The notes under the pieces were generated by a model that saw only the letters and a program-made list of their open reading frames with translations, was not told where the DNA came from and searched no databases. Position numbers and translations under genes: made by a program. Below, in pieces: positions 33,601 to 44,606 of a DNA stretch of 64,000 nt; position 1 is the stretch's first letter, and the number at the start of each line of letters is the position of its first letter. This stretch comes from Nematostella vectensis. Its lineage: Eukaryota; Cnidaria; Anthozoa; Actiniaria; Edwardsiidae. The DNA lies in the NCBI RefSeq assembly GCF_932526225.1, contig NC_064043.1:10831821-10895820 (forward strand). Direction: 5' to 3'.

Positions 33601-36600
33601 CCAGAATTTTTTCACCCAAATTATTCCCCTTTTTCCGGAAATAATGTGTTATGAATTGAAAATTATGCAGCAATTATGTATATTGTGCAATATGTTAAAA
33701 ATTACCCAAATGGTATTTAAATAGTTGTTCTTTTGTTGCAGACTTATTTAGTCTACCTACCAGCTACCAAACATTTTCTAGCACTTTTACTTTTGTTTGA
33801 TCTCCCTCCTTTCTGTACCCTTTTGTTCTTGCTTCACAGGCTGATATATTTTAAAATAAAATGGGTCCACCAAAAACTGGTATTCAAACAGCTGGTGCAT
33901 AAATTTCAATCACTCTTCAAAGCTGGTGCATAAATTTCAATCACTCTTCCGTGAATAAGTCTTGATAATTAAAGACGAACATTTGTAAGATTCAAGTACT
34001 AATTTTTAAAGAGAGCCTGACATTTTTAAGTAAGATGCAATGTGTGTACCTACACTTTCAGGTGTTCATTTTATTATACACCACTGGTGTGGCCAGCTCT
34101 GGAAAAACTGGATCTCAGTTGCTAAAATAATGATGTCAAGAATTACTTCTCTTTTTTGTACACTTTGTACAAATAAGGGTTTTCATAGGCACCCTTGGGT
34201 CATATTCCTTGGCTGTGTCCTGATATGTCCTAAACCTTTTCCAAAAATTTCATGTTTTAGAGACATTATCAGTTGGGATACACATCTATTCGAACTTGAA
34301 GGAGAAGAGGTTAGTGTATAGGTCACCAGGCAAAACTTGTTGGCCAGCAAATAATATGAAACGTTTTTTTTTTGTAATTTGTAAGTCATCAGTTGGTGAA
34401 GACAAGAAATAATTGAAGCTCTTGAAACATATTATCACCATTGAACCATGGTACAGACAACAGGACTCAAGGAACAACAAAACCTGCACTGTAGTTGTTT
34501 GCGCTGAATACAGTACAGTAATTTTAATTATTAAAAATTACTGCAACTGTGTGTACAAAGATGAATTTATTTATAAAATAATAGACAAAGGGATTGATTA
34601 TCGCAAATACTGTAATATCTTTATAAGGTACAATGTAATGTGGCTGTATTATCCCTGTATCTGCTTGTTTTGCTTCTTTTTCAACCAATTAATGATGTAC
34701 TAATTAATGCTTTTTACTCCTAGATTTCTGTGGAAATGATTGATGATCTTCCTCACACAAACAGTATATCCCACAATTTTGTAAGTCCTTCAAGTCCCCT
34801 GGGTTTGAACATCATGGCCCCCCATTATTTGACAGGCATGTTTGACAACTGAACCCTATGTACATACAGTTCTTGTTTAAACCCAGTGTATTCTCCAAAC
34901 TCTGAACAATTCACATTCGACGTATGTTATGAAATTTAAATTTATATTTAGAACAATTACAAAAAGACGCACATTTATTGCAACCTTTCATATCTGTGAC
35001 ATTCTTCAATGTTCATCAATTGCTCAATAGCAAAGTCTTCACTTCTCAAGCTTTTAAAATGCATTGAGAACTCAGGCCTGTAGCTCGACTGGAAGGTCAG
35101 CTTTAATTGAGAAAATTAAGTACCATTGCGAGGTAGGACGTGCTACAGTATCTACTATAAAAGAAAATGGTCCCCTTTATGGGTAAACAAACCCCCTCCC
35201 CCTGCTGAAAATCCTGGCCAAGGGAACTGAAACTGTATACATATTTAACTGTATGTTGGGAATGAGAACATAATTCGATGTCCTGATACTTCACTTTTGC
35301 CTACTAGATGAGAAAGACATTTTTTACACTGGCATACTGCGACTGCTGCAGGCGATTGCTTTTTACTGGATTTAGGTATGGCTCCTTTTTTTCTGTGGTT
35401 CCTTTTTTCTCTTTATTTTCTATCTTTTTGTATCATATCTTTTATATGTGCTGTTCACCCATCCCCCTGCTTTAATCGGGGCAGGGGGCATTGGTCATGT
35501 TTGGAAAATTAAACATTGTGTGTGATAAAGGAAAACAGAAAAATAGTAAAAGTCGCTAGATTTGTAAGAAAGAAAGAGTTGATGGGGAAGAGGAGAGATG
35601 ATATGAAGTTGCGATCTTTAAAAATAATGAAAACTTGAGCATTTTCTTCCCAAACAGATTTCCAGCTTTTAAATTTCCAGTCATTTAGTGGGCTCCAAAG
35701 CCTAATTGATTATCAGAAAACTTGCCGCTTCAAAAAGGATGGTGTATAAATTGATAAAGGAAGTACCTTGTACCGTGTGCACCTTCCCCTATCCATCTTC
35801 CTTTTTTTTCATATTTTCTTTTGTTATGATATTTTATTGCATTTATATTGCAAATTTATCAATTTGAAATTATTTGTTAGGTGCCAAGTTTGTGGTTACA
35901 AGTTTCATCAGCGATGTGCAGCAGCAATTCCAATTATCTGCCAACAAGCGATGGATGACCACGATGTGTACAGACGGTAGGATAAAGAAGCATAGATAAT
36001 TCCCGTCAATATGCATTATCCAGCTTCTATGCAACTTATATGCTTAGGCTAGGGCCATACATTTGTCATGTGTTTAATTTTTTTATTGTTTGTGTGAGGT
36101 ATAGCTTCTCTCTGTTGCAATGTGTGCTTATATTTTGCTTTGTTGTCTGTAAAATGCAAAAGCTGCATTGTTTTAGTTATGCTTCCTTTTTCCTTTTTTA
36201 TCATACTCTAACAGTAGGTTTTTCATGTTTGTTCTCTTTATGCTCTAAGTTGCTCATGTTATACTCTAGGCTGTTATTTTTCATGTACTAATGAAATACA
36301 ATGTTAATATAAATGACTTTGCCATTTGTTTGCTAAAAAATGTTTGAACCACTAAACCAACATGATGATTGAATGACTTTCATAAACCATATAAACCATA
36401 AACCGAGCTAAACACAAATCATTTAAATATCATTTAAAGCAAATCTGCATCAATCATTTTGAACCATGTAACCCAACGTCTGTCATTTTGGACACTTTTT
36501 GCCAAAATTACATCAACAAAAAGATCTTGTATAAACTTTTCATCTTTGTATAGGGACACTGGGCCTGAGTGTATACTTGATAAGATTATGGAGATGTGGC

Positions 36601-39600
36601 AGGAGCTCAAATTGTTAGTGGAAAGTATTGTACTTGATGATATTGCAGCTGTGAATGCCCAAATAATGAATAAAATGCACAGGAATGACAACATTCTTTT
36701 TGACAAATTTCTATATATTTTACTTGGTTATATAGTCAAAGCTTCTTATCAATTCATGGTACTTTTATAAGAAGCTTTGCCGAGATTTCTTATTATAAAA
36801 TGGATAATGATTTTTGCTGCCTGTTTGTGGGCTCGGATTAATAGAGAAACAACGTGTTTTTATTGTTGGTACTGAAAGAAAATTGGGCATTTACAGTTTT
36901 TCTGCAATGTGTGGCTTGCATGTGTCTGCACTGTCTGCAGTGAACAAGGGGTTATGTTAGTAATGTTACTTACTAATTGTATCTCTTTTGAGTAAAAACG
37001 TAACCTTTAAAATTTTAAAAAACTTAAGTGGGTACGAGTTAAATGGTTTTTTTAAGTTACTGACGCTAAGGTTGGCGCATCGCTGTGACACGAAAATATT
37101 CATTTTCAAGCCTTATTCATTTTCATTTTTGACAGCATTAATCACAAATTGTACTATTTCTGAACCACTAATGCTTTCTTCAGAACACAATATGCAGAAG
37201 TCGCTACCACGTTTTTATATTGCATAGAAACAAAATACCATTAATACACCTTTCGAATATAGTAAATCCAAATAAACCACTTTTAAGATTGTTTTTCAAT
37301 TTCATTTTTCTTATTGATTATTTTTCTTTTCGTTTTCTTTGTTGCGTGTCATAGCACTGTGCCTATATGACTAAATAAAACTGTTAAACTGCACTATGAT
37401 AAAAAAAAACATAGTCATTCAAGTGATCTCCACAAGAAATAAATGAATGTTGTCATTTGTTGTTGTGATGGTGGTAGATTATTGGCTGGCCGCAATGAGT
37501 TTGATGACGCTGAGACCACAGGACACCCAAAAATCACAAGAGAGCGTTCCATATCCGCACCCAATGTCTGTATTAATGCTGTTGGTACAGACAACTTCTT
37601 AGAGGTAGGAAAGCACTTTATCCACATGTCAGGTTTTCATGGGAAGCCTGTGGGCAGATCTGTGGTGGTGACTTGTGGTGCCGAATTTGAATACTACCTC
37701 TTTGGATTCGGTAGCTTTCTAACAAGCCTAAAATTCAGTTACTCCGACTTTCACGACAATTTTGTTGTTTTTCTAATATTTTAAACTGTTATTTTGAAAA
37801 TTGATACTTTCCTTGAATTACTTGATACTCAAGAAGTATAATTGGTCCGTTTTTATTGTAGAGGTGATCCAAACGGATTTAATTTGCTGCTAGAACGAAT
37901 TTCTAATTTGCAAGGGTTTTGTAGCATGAGAAAACATTTAACCCTAGTTTGACCTAGAGACTAAGATAAATAACTCCTGATGATTTTACTATATGTTTTA
38001 TTCATTTTTTTTTCTCTGCCTAAAGGAGTTGTATAGAAGCAGTCAGGCGTCAAGGTCTCAGGTCGCCACGATCTCAGGTGCGGTTCAAAGGCATTATCGT
38101 AGGGAACTGTTTCCTGCTTTTAAGGTTGTATGGGTGCACTATTGTCACAGCTTAACAAAATCAAAGAGACTAGACATTTACAAGCGGCAATAATTAAAAA
38201 GATGGCATTATCTGGTGAATGGTAGTTACAATTGAAAGAAAGTCTTTACAGTGGAATCACATCAACTTGAATCTACAAAACCGGAGACGCAAGAACACAG
38301 AGTTAATAGTATCTTAGTATAATCGACTATTAAGCCGAGTTAAACAGGGAGTTCGAGCTATCATTATTTCTCTATAATGCCTGTTAGACGCTAACTGTTG
38401 AACACTTCGTAATTTGTCCAGCGGTTGAAGGCAATCGCCTGATGCGCAGTAGTCGACATGGCAGACACAAAAGTGAAAGTGCCACGCATCCACGAATAAA
38501 CGACATCTTCCACGACAACAACGTCCATCCGCACAAGCTAGACACGGGGAGCGTGGGTTTACCGAATGGACACGCCCACCAAAGCGAGCGGCCGCCCAGC
38601 CCGCACAAAGTACCGCAATCAAGATACCCACGTGGCCGGGTGAGGTCCACACCTGATTCTGATCACAAGAAGGTACAAAAGTATGCCTGCCAACTCCTTG
38701 CAAAACAAAGAGTTTGATTATCAATTATACGTTTTGGGTTCTGAACTTAGCGCACGTTTTGCAATGCTTTTTGTATTCTTATTCCTCCTCAGCCAAAAAT
38801 AATTCATTAATTCAAAACAATCATTCGTTGGCAGGCATACGTTCTAGGCTGGTTCTCTTGAGCACTGTACACATGGAATCAGAAATTTAGGATACAAATC
38901 GAGAGATCAAAAAACTAACTGTAACCATTACAAACCGTTCTATTTCGTTCCTTCTTGTATCCCATACGTTTTTACTTACTGCTATCCCCACACGTTTCCA
39001 CTTTTTTTAACCATACAAGTCTAGCTCTTTGCCGGGAACCAGCCTTTCTGTGCATGACTTCTTACGGTATCTATCCTTCACTATCTTAGCTATCATCGCT
39101 GCGGAAACAAGGCACGAGAAATATTTCACGGCGCTCTCAGCTGCCCTTTTTTCTCGCGTCTTATTTCCGTGGCATTTTACTCAGCCCTAACCCCTATCCT
39201 TCTAATATTCTCGGCCCAGTGACCTACGAACTTCAATGGTGGCGGTGTGCTAGCCGACGCCATAAAATCTCAGAAAAGCGGGATTGTGCAGAATGTGTTC
39301 CTTTTGAATCCGTAGCCGAATACAAATAAACGGTAGTTCCACGCAGTTCTGAATTGTCCGAAACATCTTAACACTCATTCAATAAACAAGCAAACAGAAA
39401 CCGACCAAATGGTCTTCAACTAACACAAGGATTGTTTTCCATTTTTATTTTAATACGCTTTCTCTTTAGCCTTGCCATGCACTTGCCTTGCCATGCACTA
39501 CATGTTCGTGGGCTCTGGTCTGTCCTACTGCTCGCTAATCTCGAGCCTTACTTTTCTATATCTCAAGATCTTTTTTCTACGTTTTCAATCCTAAAACGTG

Positions 39601-42600
39601 ATAACCATATGTTAGCCAATAGATGTGAACATGCTGTGAATAATGTGGCTTCATTGATTGGTCCTTTCCTCGCTCAGTTTTTGCGAACGTTTCAGCAAGG
39701 TAAATTTAATCGTCGACATGACAAAATATAATGCGGAAAAGCTTTTTTGAACGTCAACAAGCTCTGAGCTTCTTTAATTTATTCATTTTTCCTCAATAAA
39801 GATATAAAAAACTGAGAATCATACTCTCTTGATACACCTATTTCAATATACGTTGTAAGTGCAAATGGCGAATGACAAATGGCAGTTCTAAGACCAATCA
39901 CTGCTTATGGGTATAGTTATTTCTAAGAATAAAAATGATAAGTAATATAATCGCATAAATTATCCACATTTTGACGTGGTTCATGGTAATTTTCGATCTT
40001 AGAACTGCCATTGGTCATAGGTGTATGTAGGCTCATTCTGTCTTTCTGTAGCAGCGATTACGAGCGAACTCCACAGACGACTGGGAAATACTGGAGGGTG
40101 AAGTTCAGATGGGTCCTAGGATAGGATCAGGCTCATACGGAACTGTGTATAAGGGCAATTGGCATGGTATGTACTATGGCGAGGTGTGGTGTGGTATGAG
40201 TAGTATAGTGTGGTTTGGTATGGCATGATTTTGTGTGGTGTTGTGATGTGTGGACACGGAAGGGACAATTGACATTTCATGTACTCTACACATTGCCAAG
40301 AAGGGTTTATAATATTGTGTGCCCCTCTTCTATCCGAAACAATATACTTTATACAAGACAGGAAAATAGCAACGCTACATAGGGAGAAAGACCAAAAGCA
40401 AAGTAAAACCCCTAATTTTACCCAACATATATGGAAAGACAGTGCAGTTCATCCACCTTTTTATTGATCCTGGTTGTGTCGATGGAGATAATAGAGGTAA
40501 TACTTATGTCATTGTATTCAGGTGCGGTTGCCATTAAGACATTGAATGTGACGGACCCCACCCCTACTCAGTTACAAGCCTTCAAGAACGAGGTAGCTGT
40601 TCTCAGGTAGGGTTGTTGGTATGACTGGTGAGCAGCCAAAAATGGTATTTTCTTTTTGAAATAACATAAGCTTTCGGCCATGTATCTTGAGTTAATGTGA
40701 GGTAAGACGTAGTTTCGTTTTACTTTTGCATATACTACGCTACTAAATTTTGTGTTTCAGCATAAGAAGCATAGAATTGCCATAGTAACCGAGTTTTCAT
40801 CATGATAACATTATGAGTTCCTTTTACTTCATGCTACAAAATCCTTTTTTTAAATACTAAGCTACCACTAAACATCAGTGCAGTGGATACAGCAAATTAA
40901 AATTTTCCTGACCATATTTGACTTCTAATTGTGTACATGCTAATACTACTACTTTGTGTTGCCTCAAGGAAAACTCGCCACGTGAATGTATTGTTGTTCA
41001 TGGGGTGCATGTCTAAGCCGAAGCTTGCGATCGTCACTCAGTGGTGTGAGGGCTCCAGTCTCTACCGGCATCTACACGTCTTGGAAAACCGCTTCGAGGT
41101 GCTAAACTTAATTGACATTGCACGACAGACGGCGCAAGGCATGGAGTAAGTAGCGCTTTTCTGGCCTTACATCTCGATTTGCTTGCTGGAGATTCTTAAA
41201 GTCGGAGGGGGCAGTGCTCTAAAACAAAGAAATATTCTTTTGGTGTTTGAAGAGTAACTATTTTAAATAGTTTTCATGAAAATATTTTGTCTGGATCCGT
41301 GGTAGATCTGACTCGAGCCATTTTGTTATGTTTTTCTTGCAGCTATTTGCACGCAAAGAAGATAATTCACCGTGATCTAAAGTCCAACAGTATCCACACT
41401 TTATTTAAGGCACCAAGTTGCCCTTCCAAGATTCGCCTTTTGTCTGTAATGGGAATTCTGCATAGCAAATAGATAGCCAGAACACATTGTCATAAGGTTG
41501 GAAAAGGCAGGCCTTGGAATATTTTTGATGTGAAAAAGGTCAAGGGTGATGGTAGGATGCAGTCACGTTCCCAGGATTGGCCGGGGGGGGGGGGGGGGGG
41601 TGCGCAGTCATGGGTATCATATGGAAAAAGTATAGTATTTGAAGATTAATAAGAAATGACCGACTTTGTGGCCGCCAAGGGGGAGGGGTTGCGCAGTCAT
41701 GGGTGTCATATGGAAAAAGCATAGTATTTGAAGATTACTTAATAAGGAATGACTCATATTTTGGCCGCCAATGGGGGGGGGGGGGGGGGGTGCGCGCCTG
41801 CGCACCTATTATATTTCTTAGAATAACCTGTTCAGCTTGCGAGAATAACCTCAACTATCTCCCAACTATACCATTGAAAGAGGGGACTTGAAAGTGATAA
41901 ATGGGGAGAAATAACGTACAATATATGAAAAACCTGTCATTCAGTCCGCTTTCTCCAGTCTATCATCATAGTTTAGCGTGAGGTCAGACAAGAGTGCTCT
42001 ATTCACGCAAACAACGTGTAAAAGTCATTTTTTAATACTACGAAGTCAACCTTAATTCGTGGCGTAGATATTTTTCTCCAGGAAGACCTTACTGTTAAGA
42101 TCGGGGACTTTGGTCTCGCAACGATCAAAACACGATGGAGTGGAAGCCAATACTCAGAACAACCTTCGGGATCAATACTATGGATGGTAAGAAACATTTA
42201 TGTCGCTAGTAATAGTATGTTAAACTATGGGTGGCAAGAACAGATCAGGAACTGGATAGAATTGGAAAATGTTTGTGAAGCTTGGAACTAACTTTAGCTG
42301 TTTTCAGGCTGCGGAGGTCATCCGTATGTTGGATCCGAATCCATATTCATTTCATTCCGATGTTTACGCATTTGGTATTGTGCTGTACGAGCTACTTTCG
42401 AGCACTCTTCCCTATGCACATGTTGGCAACAAAGATCAGGTGAGCTCCAACGTAGTGAGGATTTTATCTAAGCATTCCAAGAATTGTGATCTAGGAGACA
42501 TTCAGTCTGGCCCATTACAGGTTGATCACAAAGTAGTCCAAAATGCATTGCAAGCATTACAACCAAAAAGGCTTTGCAGTAGCTTGCCAAGAAGGCATTG

Positions 42601-44606
42601 CAGAAAGTCATTCGGGAAGGCATTTACTCCAATGAAAGGCTAACGCTCAGCAAAAATCTGTTTTTAAAAAGGCGTTAAACATGGTGTTCTTCAACCTTAG
42701 TTTATTCATTTTGCTGACACCACGCCTACTCAGACCACCTAGGTATTCTACAGCTTTAGTCTGTAGTTTTTCAAGTCATACCAGCTATCCCAGAAGGCTA
42801 ATTAGGCAGTTACCCCAAAGGCTTGCAGGCAGTTTTATTGTCAAATGTCTAGCAGGCATTTGTAGATAGGATAGCGTAGATGTTGAGGACAGTGTTATGC
42901 ACAGAGCATCGCAGAAGCATTACCCGGTATGCATTGCAGGCTTCATAGCCCAGAAGACATTGCAGGCGGTGGAGGTAAAACACAAAAGTTACAGGCAGGG
43001 TGTCCCAGAAAGCATTGCAAGCAGTATAACCCATAAGGCATTGAATGCATCGTTTGTAGCTCAGAAGTGTATTGGAAGTGCACTTCATAAGGCACGGAAA
43101 TGCAAATAGTTTGGATATGCAGAAAGAGTCAGGTCAAATCGTTGTAATTCTGATTCCATTCGTGTTATCACTCTAGATTCTTTACATGGTCGGACGAGGC
43201 TATCTTAGACCGGACATGAGCAAAGCACGGAACGACATCCCTAAAGCGTTCAACAGGCTTTGCCTTGAGTGTATTAAATTCAACCGAGATGAGAGGCCTC
43301 TCTTCCCACAGGTAAACCGTAAATTCAGCGTGTGATTACTTTTCAGACACCAAGAAGTTCTTTGGTAACTCTGCTTGTGATTACTGTTCCCACACCAATA
43401 AGTTCTTGGGTAACTCTGCGTGATAACTCGCCCCACACCAAGACGTTCTTGGGTAACTCTGTATGATTACTCGCCCCACACCAAGAAGTTCTTGGGTAAC
43501 TCTGCATGATTACTCTTCCAAACCAAGAAGTTCTTGGGTAACTCTGCGTGATTACTCTTCCCACACCAAGAAGTTCTTGGGTAACTCTGCATGATTACTT
43601 TTCCCACACCAAGAAGTTCTTGGGTAACTCTGCATGATTACTCTTCCAACACCAAGAAGTTCTTGGGTAACTCTGCGTGATTACTCTTCCCACACCAAGA
43701 AGTTCTTGGGTAACTCTGCATGATTACTTTTCCCACACCAAGAAGTTCTTGGGTAACTCTGCTTGATTACTCGCCCCACACCAAGAAGTTCTTGTGTAAC
43801 TCTGCGTGATTACTCTTCCCACACCAAGACGTTCTTGGGTAACTCTGCATGATTACTCGCCCCACACCAAGAAGTTCTTGGGTAACTCTGCATGATTACT
43901 CGCCCAACACCAAGAAGTTCTTGGGTAACTCTGCTTGATTACTCGCCCCACACCAAGAAGTTCTTGGGTAACTCTGCGTGATTACTCTTCCCACACCAAG
44001 AAGTTCTTGGGTAACTCTGCATGATTACTCGCCCCACACCAAGAAGTTCTTGGGTAACTCTGCATGATAACTCGCCCCACACCAAGAAGTTCTTGGGTAA
44101 CTCTGCATGATTACTCGCCCCACACCAAGAAGTTCTTGGGTAACTCTGCGTGATTACTCTTCCCACACCAAGAAGATTGGTCATTTTTGTTTCATTACAT
44201 TTTCACCTGGTTACATGGCCATTTTTACGTGGTAACATGGCCATTTTCACCTGGTTACATGAGTATTTACACGTGATTACATGAACATTTCCACATGATA
44301 ACAAATATTTCCAAGTGATTATCTTCAATATTTTCACATAATTACCGTGAACACTTTCAGGATAATATATTAACATTATTTGGAGATGTTTATGTGGTTA
44401 CATATACACTTAATTTGTTTCAGATCCTGGCATCGCTTGAAGCCATTCATCGCGCTCTTCCAAAGATTCAGCGGAGTACATCGGAACCGTGGAACATCGG
44501 CGCCAAACTTACCTCCGACGACGTCTTTTTCGGACCCTCTGTACCAGAAACTCCCATCAGCCCGTTCGGCGGGGGGTTCTCGTTCTTCTCGGGCGGGGGA
44601 TATTAA
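30618..44606 (+). CDS. raf: Raf serine/threonine kinase, complete, 19 exons
   Basis: Exons: 30618-30707, 30903-31004, 32039-32275, 33293-33396, 34261-34309, 34724-34780, 35308-35375, 35881-35976, 37478-37604, 38026-38054, 38450-38672, 40052-40166, 40522-40606, 40969-41145, 41343-41389, 42068-42186, 42308-42439, 43177-43311, 44424-44606. All phases join without a stop and give 724 residues (human B-Raf 766). Order: BRS region 31-75, Ras-binding domain about 131-210, C1 zinc finger 211-256, CR2, kinase about 413-675, C-terminal 14-3-3 site S684. Raf is the Ras-activated kinase that phosphorylates MEK at the plasma membrane. It is B-Raf-like: it keeps the N-terminal BRS region and an acidic N-region (STDDWE). 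Least certain: mini-exon 10 (29 bases, donor AAG-GTCTCA) and the exact exon 12 start (tandem acceptors, 40052 or 40055). The first or second of two adjacent ATGs may be used. Confidence 0.95.
30903..31004 (+). CDS. raf: raf exon 2, B-Raf-specific (BRS) region
   Basis: Codes [20 protein letters not shown] and ends PPSIFLE. This closely follows the helical segment before the Ras-binding domain of B-Raf proteins, with the conserved HPPSIFLE end, and continues as EYQELTSKL in exon 3. Its presence argues for B-Raf/KSR-dimer type regulation, known for the family, rather than a C-Raf-like N terminus. Confidence 0.9.
32251..34780 (+). CDS. raf: raf exons 3-6, Ras-binding domain
   Basis: Spread over the end of exon 3 and exons 4, 5 and 6 (introns of about 1.0, 0.9 and 0.4 kb). 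Begins [12 protein letters not shown], continues [17 protein letters not shown], with R163 in the MRG turn matching the Ras-contacting arginine of mammalian Raf, then [16 protein letters not shown] and SVEMIDDLP. Length and secondary-structure order fit the ubiquitin-like fold that binds GTP-loaded Ras. Confidence 0.9.
34772..35976 (+). CDS. raf: raf C1 zinc finger (exons 6-8)
   Basis: Spacing is exactly H211-X12-C224-X2-C227-X9-C237-X2-C240-X4-H245-X2-C248-X7-C256, the C1 signature that coordinates two zinc ions. The loop wording [13 protein letters not shown] and GYKFHQRC is that of Raf atypical C1 domains, which bind phosphatidylserine and 14-3-3 rather than phorbol ester. The domain is cut by an intron after R236. 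Confidence 0.95.
37478..38672 (+). CDS. raf: raf exons 9-11, CR2 and Ser/Thr-rich hinge
   Basis: Exon 9 holds [10 protein letters not shown], the inhibitory 14-3-3 site (S294), matching RSSSAPN in B-Raf. Exon 10 is a 29-base mini-exon chosen because it restores phase and has a fair acceptor; a different donor would break the frame. Exon 11 (74 codons) is a basic, Ser/Pro/His-rich hinge with ERPPSPHK and a STPDSDHKK end, variable in the family. Some of its Ser/Thr-Pro sites could receive ERK feedback phosphorylation, by analogy. Confidence 0.8.
39872..40018. mobile_element. MITE 33 bp before raf exon 12
   Basis: ATGACAAATGGCAGTTCTAAGA at the left (shown in the first 20 bases and two more) pairs with the right end with a single mismatch. 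Total 147 bases. It sits in raf intron 11 and ends only 33 bases before the acceptor, so it may contribute the branch-point region. Confidence 0.8.
40052..44606 (+). CDS. raf: raf exons 12-19, kinase domain and C-tail
   Basis: Glycine loop GSGSYG 419-424, ATP-binding lysine K438 (AVAIK), catalytic loop HRDLKSNN 529-536, metal-binding D549 (DFG), activation segment LATIKTRW 552-559 (T554 kept; Ile at the position of human B-Raf V600). The usual APE motif reads AAE (576-578). C-terminal lobe includes [10 protein letters not shown] and RDERPLFPQ. The tail carries RSTSEP (S684), the activating 14-3-3 site, and ends in a Gly/Phe-rich stretch before TAA. Exon 16 starts at 42068, not at the later CAG, because only this start gives [14 protein letters not shown]. 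Confidence 0.95.
41579..41800. repeat. 91-bp tandem repeat with G-runs in raf intron 15
   Basis: Two full units (from 41579 and 41671) and a partial third (from 41762). Each starts GGCCGCCAA or GGCCG followed by a G-run of up to about 20, then TGCGCAGTCATGGGT, TCATATGGAAAAAG and TATTTGAAGATTA. A local duplication inside the intron separating the catalytic-loop exon from the activation-segment exon. Confidence 0.85.
42535..43090. repeat. Degenerate short repeats in raf intron 17
   Basis: Many imperfect copies of a phrase like CAGAAGGCATTGCAGGCAGT, with spacers of changing length. Open frames through it are by-products. The copies are much more diverged than those of the minisatellite in the next intron. 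Confidence 0.5.
43333..44175. repeat. 43-bp minisatellite in last raf intron, 19-20 copies
   Basis: Unit of 43 bases: CACACCAAGAAGTTCTTGGG, then TAACTCTGC(A/G)TGATTACTC and TTCC or GCCC. Copies are nearly identical and follow each other without spacers. Each holds the interrupted palindrome CCAAGAA-G-TTCTTGG. The array starts 21 bases after the exon 18 donor and fills most of the 1.1-kb intron. High sequence identity suggests recent expansion and likely length variation between individuals. Confidence 0.95.
44195..44365. repeat. Degenerate repeat after the minisatellite
   Basis: About six imperfect copies of a phrase like TTACATGGCCATTTTCACCTGG (22-24 bases). It ends about 60 bases before the acceptor of the last raf exon. 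Confidence 0.7.

Noticed and set aside
42082-42186. raf exon 16 starting after TTTTCTCCAG
   Set aside because: That start drops the conserved NIFLQ segment and breaks phase with exon 15; the acceptor at 42067 restores both.
42269-42643. Reading raf exon 17 on through its donor
   Set aside because: The frame stays open past 42439 into the intron repeats, but the donor GTGAGC and the exon 18 sequence match the kinase family exactly.
43333-44175. CRISPR-like array
   Set aside because: Units abut with no unique spacers, it lies in an animal intron, and there are no associated genes: it is a minisatellite.
43333-44175. Array of heat-shock elements (AGAAGTTCT)
   Set aside because: GAA and TTC are one base apart; heat-shock factor sites need two bases between them in that order.
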